From: Cyanobacteria bacterium UBA11370
Lineage (GTDB): Bacteria; Cyanobacteriota; Cyanobacteriia; Cyanobacteriales; Coleofasciculaceae
Length of the DNA stretch: 16,040 nucleotides
Direction of reading: 5' to 3'
Assembly (NCBI GenBank): GCA_003486645.1
Contig: DNGI01000080.1
Coordinates: 53,927 to 69,966 of the forward strand
The notes under the pieces were generated by a model. The model was not told where the DNA came from and did no database searches. It worked only from the letters and a program-made list of their open reading frames with translations. Positions 13,870 to 16,040 of this stretch are shown here, one piece after another; the stretch's first letter is position 1, and each line of letters begins with the position of its first letter. The position numbers and the translations under genes are program-made.

Positions 13870-15003
13870 TTAGCCTAGAGAACCATCCAATCTCTCCAAC
13901 AGTTCATTAGCCGATAATTCAGGTAATTGGGACAGCAATATTACCAATTGATCGGGTGATAACGCTAGTAAATTGGGAATTAAGTTCATCACTCTCTCAT
14001 CTAATTGACCAAAGCGCATCCTCAAAGCATTTTCTGCTAGTAATCGCCTAGCTTGGTGAATACTATTTTCATCCGTAGAAAGGGCTGATAACTGCACCAA
14101 TAACATCGTAAATTCAACAGCAGGTAAAGTCGATATTGGAGCAACAAAAGCTCTCAAGATTAGATCATTTAATTGACCAAATCGTACCCGCAGAAAGTTC
14201 TCCAAAATAGAACGCTGTCCTTCAATTCTTCCTTGTTCAATACCTTGTTCAATACCTTGCTGAACACCTTGTAATAATCCTTGCTCAATTCCTTTTTGTT
14301 CAGCCGCCGCTAATTGTTCTTGAAACAGGGGTGCGATCGCCATAATTAACTCCTCGTCCTCTGATTCTAATTTTTGTTCTCGATTAACACGTAAGTTAGA
14401 TTGCAACTGATAAACTAATTCTAGCGTATTGATGCGTAGCGGGTCATTCACGGCCAAGGTACTCAAGGAAGCAATCGCTCTTTCTTGTACCCTCCCCTTC
14501 CCCAAAATCCTTAACCACAAAGTTTCAGGAAGTTCTGGTAACTGATGGATAACGACAATTGCTGCCCGCAAATATTCCCCTAGAAAGTAAATCCCACTGC
14601 ACCAATTCTTCTCATCTAAAATCGCACCAAACCCATTTAATAAAGCCTCAGAAGCTGTGGGAGTTAGCATCCATAACTTAGGGAGTTCTCTGTAAAAACT
14701 GTTATCTCGTTTTGATTGCCGTTCTATTGAGCCTTGCACATCCAATAACTTACTCAAACAACCGCGAATTTCTGTAACAGTTACTGGATTACGAAAGGGT
14801 TCAAATAATGCACTTGTAGTTGCCATTTTGCCCAATATTCCCAGCTTGGTTATGTACTCTGGTGTAGCAGTAGTGGGTGTGAAGTAAACATCAATTTGAC
14901 GAACTTCTGAAGAGACTTCGCGCCCCGGATTAACTGCACCTATTGGCGAAAGCAATTCTGACAAGTAATCTTTCGCAAATTTATCGTGAATAAATCGCGT
15001 CAT
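13870..15003 (-). CDS. Rpn/PD-(D/E)XK-type protein with two DUF4351 repeats, 377 aa
   Basis: The N-terminus MTRFIHDKFAKDYLSELL followed by SSEVRQIDVYF (31-41) is the start of a cyanobacterial family related to Rpn recombination-promoting nucleases / PD-(D/E)XK transposase-like proteins. E33 and D38 are candidate active-site acids. Residues 236-263 form a repeated G-(I/L/V)-(E/Q)-Q-G segment (GIEQGLLQGVQQGIEQ), a helical linker. Two DUF4351 copies follow, each around R-x-RFGQL: 267-307 and 322-362. It starts at ATG 15003, about 45 bases from a MITE-like element. Such genes occur in many copies per cyanobacterial genome. Nuclease activity of this copy is not proven by sequence. Confidence 0.85.
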   Translation of the reverse strand: MTRFIHDKFAKDYLSELLSPIGAVNPGREVSSEVRQIDVYFTPTTATPEYITKLGILGKMATTSALFEPFRNPVTVTEIRGCLSKLLDVQGSIERQSKRDNSFYRELPKLWMLTPTASEALLNGFGAILDEKNWCSGIYFLGEYLRAAIVVIHQLPELPETLWLRILGKGRVQERAIASLSTLAVNDPLRINTLELVYQLQSNLRVNREQKLESEDEELIMAIAPLFQEQLAAAEQKGIEQGLLQGVQQGIEQGIEQGRIEGQRSILENFLRVRFGQLNDLILRAFVAPISTLPAVEFTMLLVQLSALSTDENSIHQARRLLAENALRMRFGQLDERVMNLIPNLLALSPDQLVILLSQLPELSANELLERLDGSLG

Positions 15004-15048
15004 TCGATTAATAATTTTTATTCTTCTATTTGATGATCCTTAAAAACC

Positions 15049-15152
15049 CTATAGCATTTCTCCTAGTCATGACGGACAAATTTTGAGGTTTTAGGGAGTA
15101 GAAAGTAAAGAATAAAATTCAATCTATCTCACCTATTTGAGAAACGCTATAG
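15049..15152. mobile_element. MITE-like element, about 104 bp
   Basis: CTATAGCATTTCTC (15049-15062) and GAGAAACGCTATAG (15139-15152) are terminal inverted repeats that match at 13 of 14 positions. The interior is short, AT-rich and non-coding. CTATAGC-type ends are common on small non-autonomous elements in cyanobacteria. No clear target duplication was identified outside the ends. Confidence 0.65.
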
Positions 15153-15204
15153 AATAATCAAACTCTCAAAATTAGTTGCAGAACTATTAATGGATAAAGT
15201 CCAC

Positions 15205-15939
15205 TTAAGCCAACCGCTGACTAATAGCTTTTAGAGCAAATTGCGGTAAAGCCATCATCCGTCGCCAGCGCCAAGGTTCTTGATACAATCGATAAAGCCA
15301 TTCCAAATGATTATCCCTTAACCAAACAGGTGCGCGAGATTTCATCCCACCCCAAATATCAAAACTACCCCCAACACCAATCCAAGTAGCATGAGGACAT
15401 AAGTGTCGGTGCTGGGCAATCCATAACTCCTGACGCGGCACACCCAATCCGACTAAAATTAAACTCGGTTGTTCTTTTTGTAAGGTAACTTTTAATTTTT
15501 CTTCTTCTTCAGGTGAAAGATAGCCATGTTCAATTCCGGCGATCGCAAGTTCCGGTAATTCCTCTCTCCAAATGTGAACCGCTTCTTGAGCAACGCCAGG
15601 TTTACCCCCATACAAAAAAACTGGGCAAGATGATCCCAATTTTCCTGCTTGTTGCAGTATAGATTCTGCTAATTCAATTCCCGGACACCGCTGCTGTTGT
15701 CGCCCTTGAAGTGTTAAATAAAAGATTACTCCAGCACCATCGGGAACGACCAATTCTGCTTGCCGGATAATGTTAGCTAGAGCGTTATTGCACTCCGCTT
15801 GCATCACCATTTCTGCATTTAACGTGACTACATGAGTTCCCACCTTCTCCCTGAGACGAGTTCCCAGCCAGCGATCATAATCATTGCATAGGTGAACTGG
15901 GAGTCCCATCACCGGAAATTGCTCAGGTGCTTTAACCAT
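15205..15939 (-). CDS. WecG/TagA/CpsF family glycosyltransferase, 244 aa
   Basis: Family GT26 enzymes transfer a sugar such as N-acetylmannosamine to an undecaprenyl-diphosphate-linked GlcNAc during surface polysaccharide or teichoic acid synthesis. The motifs are in order: VVTLNAEMV (37-45), VVPDGAGVIF (64-73) with the likely catalytic D67, VFLYGGKPGVA (107-117), LILVGLGVPRQELWIAQHR (160-178), GVGGSFDIWGG (188-198) and RAPVWLRDNHLEWLYRLYQE (202-221). The positively charged C-terminal segment RWRRMM would lie at the membrane surface. The length is normal for the family. It starts at ATG 15939. No other polysaccharide gene is in the window, so the product is unknown. Confidence 0.94.
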   Translation of the reverse strand: MVKAPEQFPVMGLPVHLCNDYDRWLGTRLREKVGTHVVTLNAEMVMQAECNNALANIIRQAELVVPDGAGVIFYLTLQGRQQQRCPGIELAESILQQAGKLGSSCPVFLYGGKPGVAQEAVHIWREELPELAIAGIEHGYLSPEEEEKLKVTLQKEQPSLILVGLGVPRQELWIAQHRHLCPHATWIGVGGSFDIWGGMKSRAPVWLRDNHLEWLYRLYQEPWRWRRMMALPQFALKAISQRLA

Positions 15940-16013
15940 AGATCTAGTCTTTGTATCTCTTCACACGTATTAACAGTATGAAGAGTACCCGATCCGGATG
16001 CCGAAATCTAGAT

Positions 16014-16040
16014 GGAGGGGAGGGGGAGGGGGGGAGAGGG
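16014..16040 (+). other. G-run tract, potential G-quadruplex, at the right edge
   Basis: Runs of 4, 5, 7 and 3 guanines (16017-16020, 16022-16026, 16028-16034, 16038-16040) are separated by one or three bases. It lies about 75 bases upstream of the glycosyltransferase start and may continue past the window edge. Confidence 0.7.

Overview
The window is cyanobacterial. The palindrome GCGATCGC (HIP1) occurs about fourteen times on both strands, where less than one copy is expected by chance. The proteins are of cyanobacterial type, notably a SynArsC-type arsenate reductase, DUF4351/Rpn proteins and a DUF2126 transglutaminase. Several spacers hold TTGTTGG/CCAACAA low-complexity tracts of the kind seen in filamentous cyanobacteria. 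No species can be named from the sequence alone.

Left part (1-3925). On the minus strand a P-loop ATPase (819-2171) overlaps by ATGA the start of a second protein. That protein runs off the left edge (822 to 1, at least 274 residues) and looks like the N-terminal part of a TPR-type protein. Divergent from this pair are a rhodanese-domain gene and hrcA, the heat-shock repressor gene, which has a 14-bp tandem duplication in its promoter.

Centre (4202-9539). This is a seven-gene arsenic island, all on the plus strand: arsM (arsenite methyltransferase), arsR1 (alpha-3 CxCxxC repressor), a PstS-type phosphate-binding lipoprotein gene, acr3 (arsenite efflux), arsC (arsenate reductase), arsR2 (repressor with a C-terminal Cys pair) and arsI (C-As lyase). 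Together they would select phosphate uptake under arsenate stress, reduce As(V), pump out As(III), methylate As(III) and break down methylarsenicals. The most informative signal is regulatory. The same TCAA-N6-TTGA palindrome precedes arsR1, pstS and acr3, which ties the phosphate-binding protein to the arsenic regulon. arsR2 has a different perfect palindrome lying inside its own promoter and a possibly leaderless start, suggesting that arsR2-arsI is a separately controlled module.

Right part (9639-16040). On the minus strand are a 1045-residue transglutaminase/DUF2126 protein, a methionine-rich zinc-ribbon protein, a DUF4351 protein of the Rpn/PD-(D/E)XK group and a WecG/TagA/CpsF glycosyltransferase. 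Between them lie a five-copy 14-bp tandem repeat, a decayed C-terminal remnant of a cyclase/TPR gene, and a 104-bp element with 14-bp terminal inverted repeats that resembles a MITE. The right edge is a G-run tract able to form a G-quadruplex. No rRNA, tRNA, CRISPR array or intact transposase was seen, and no gene-free stretch exceeds about 300 bases.
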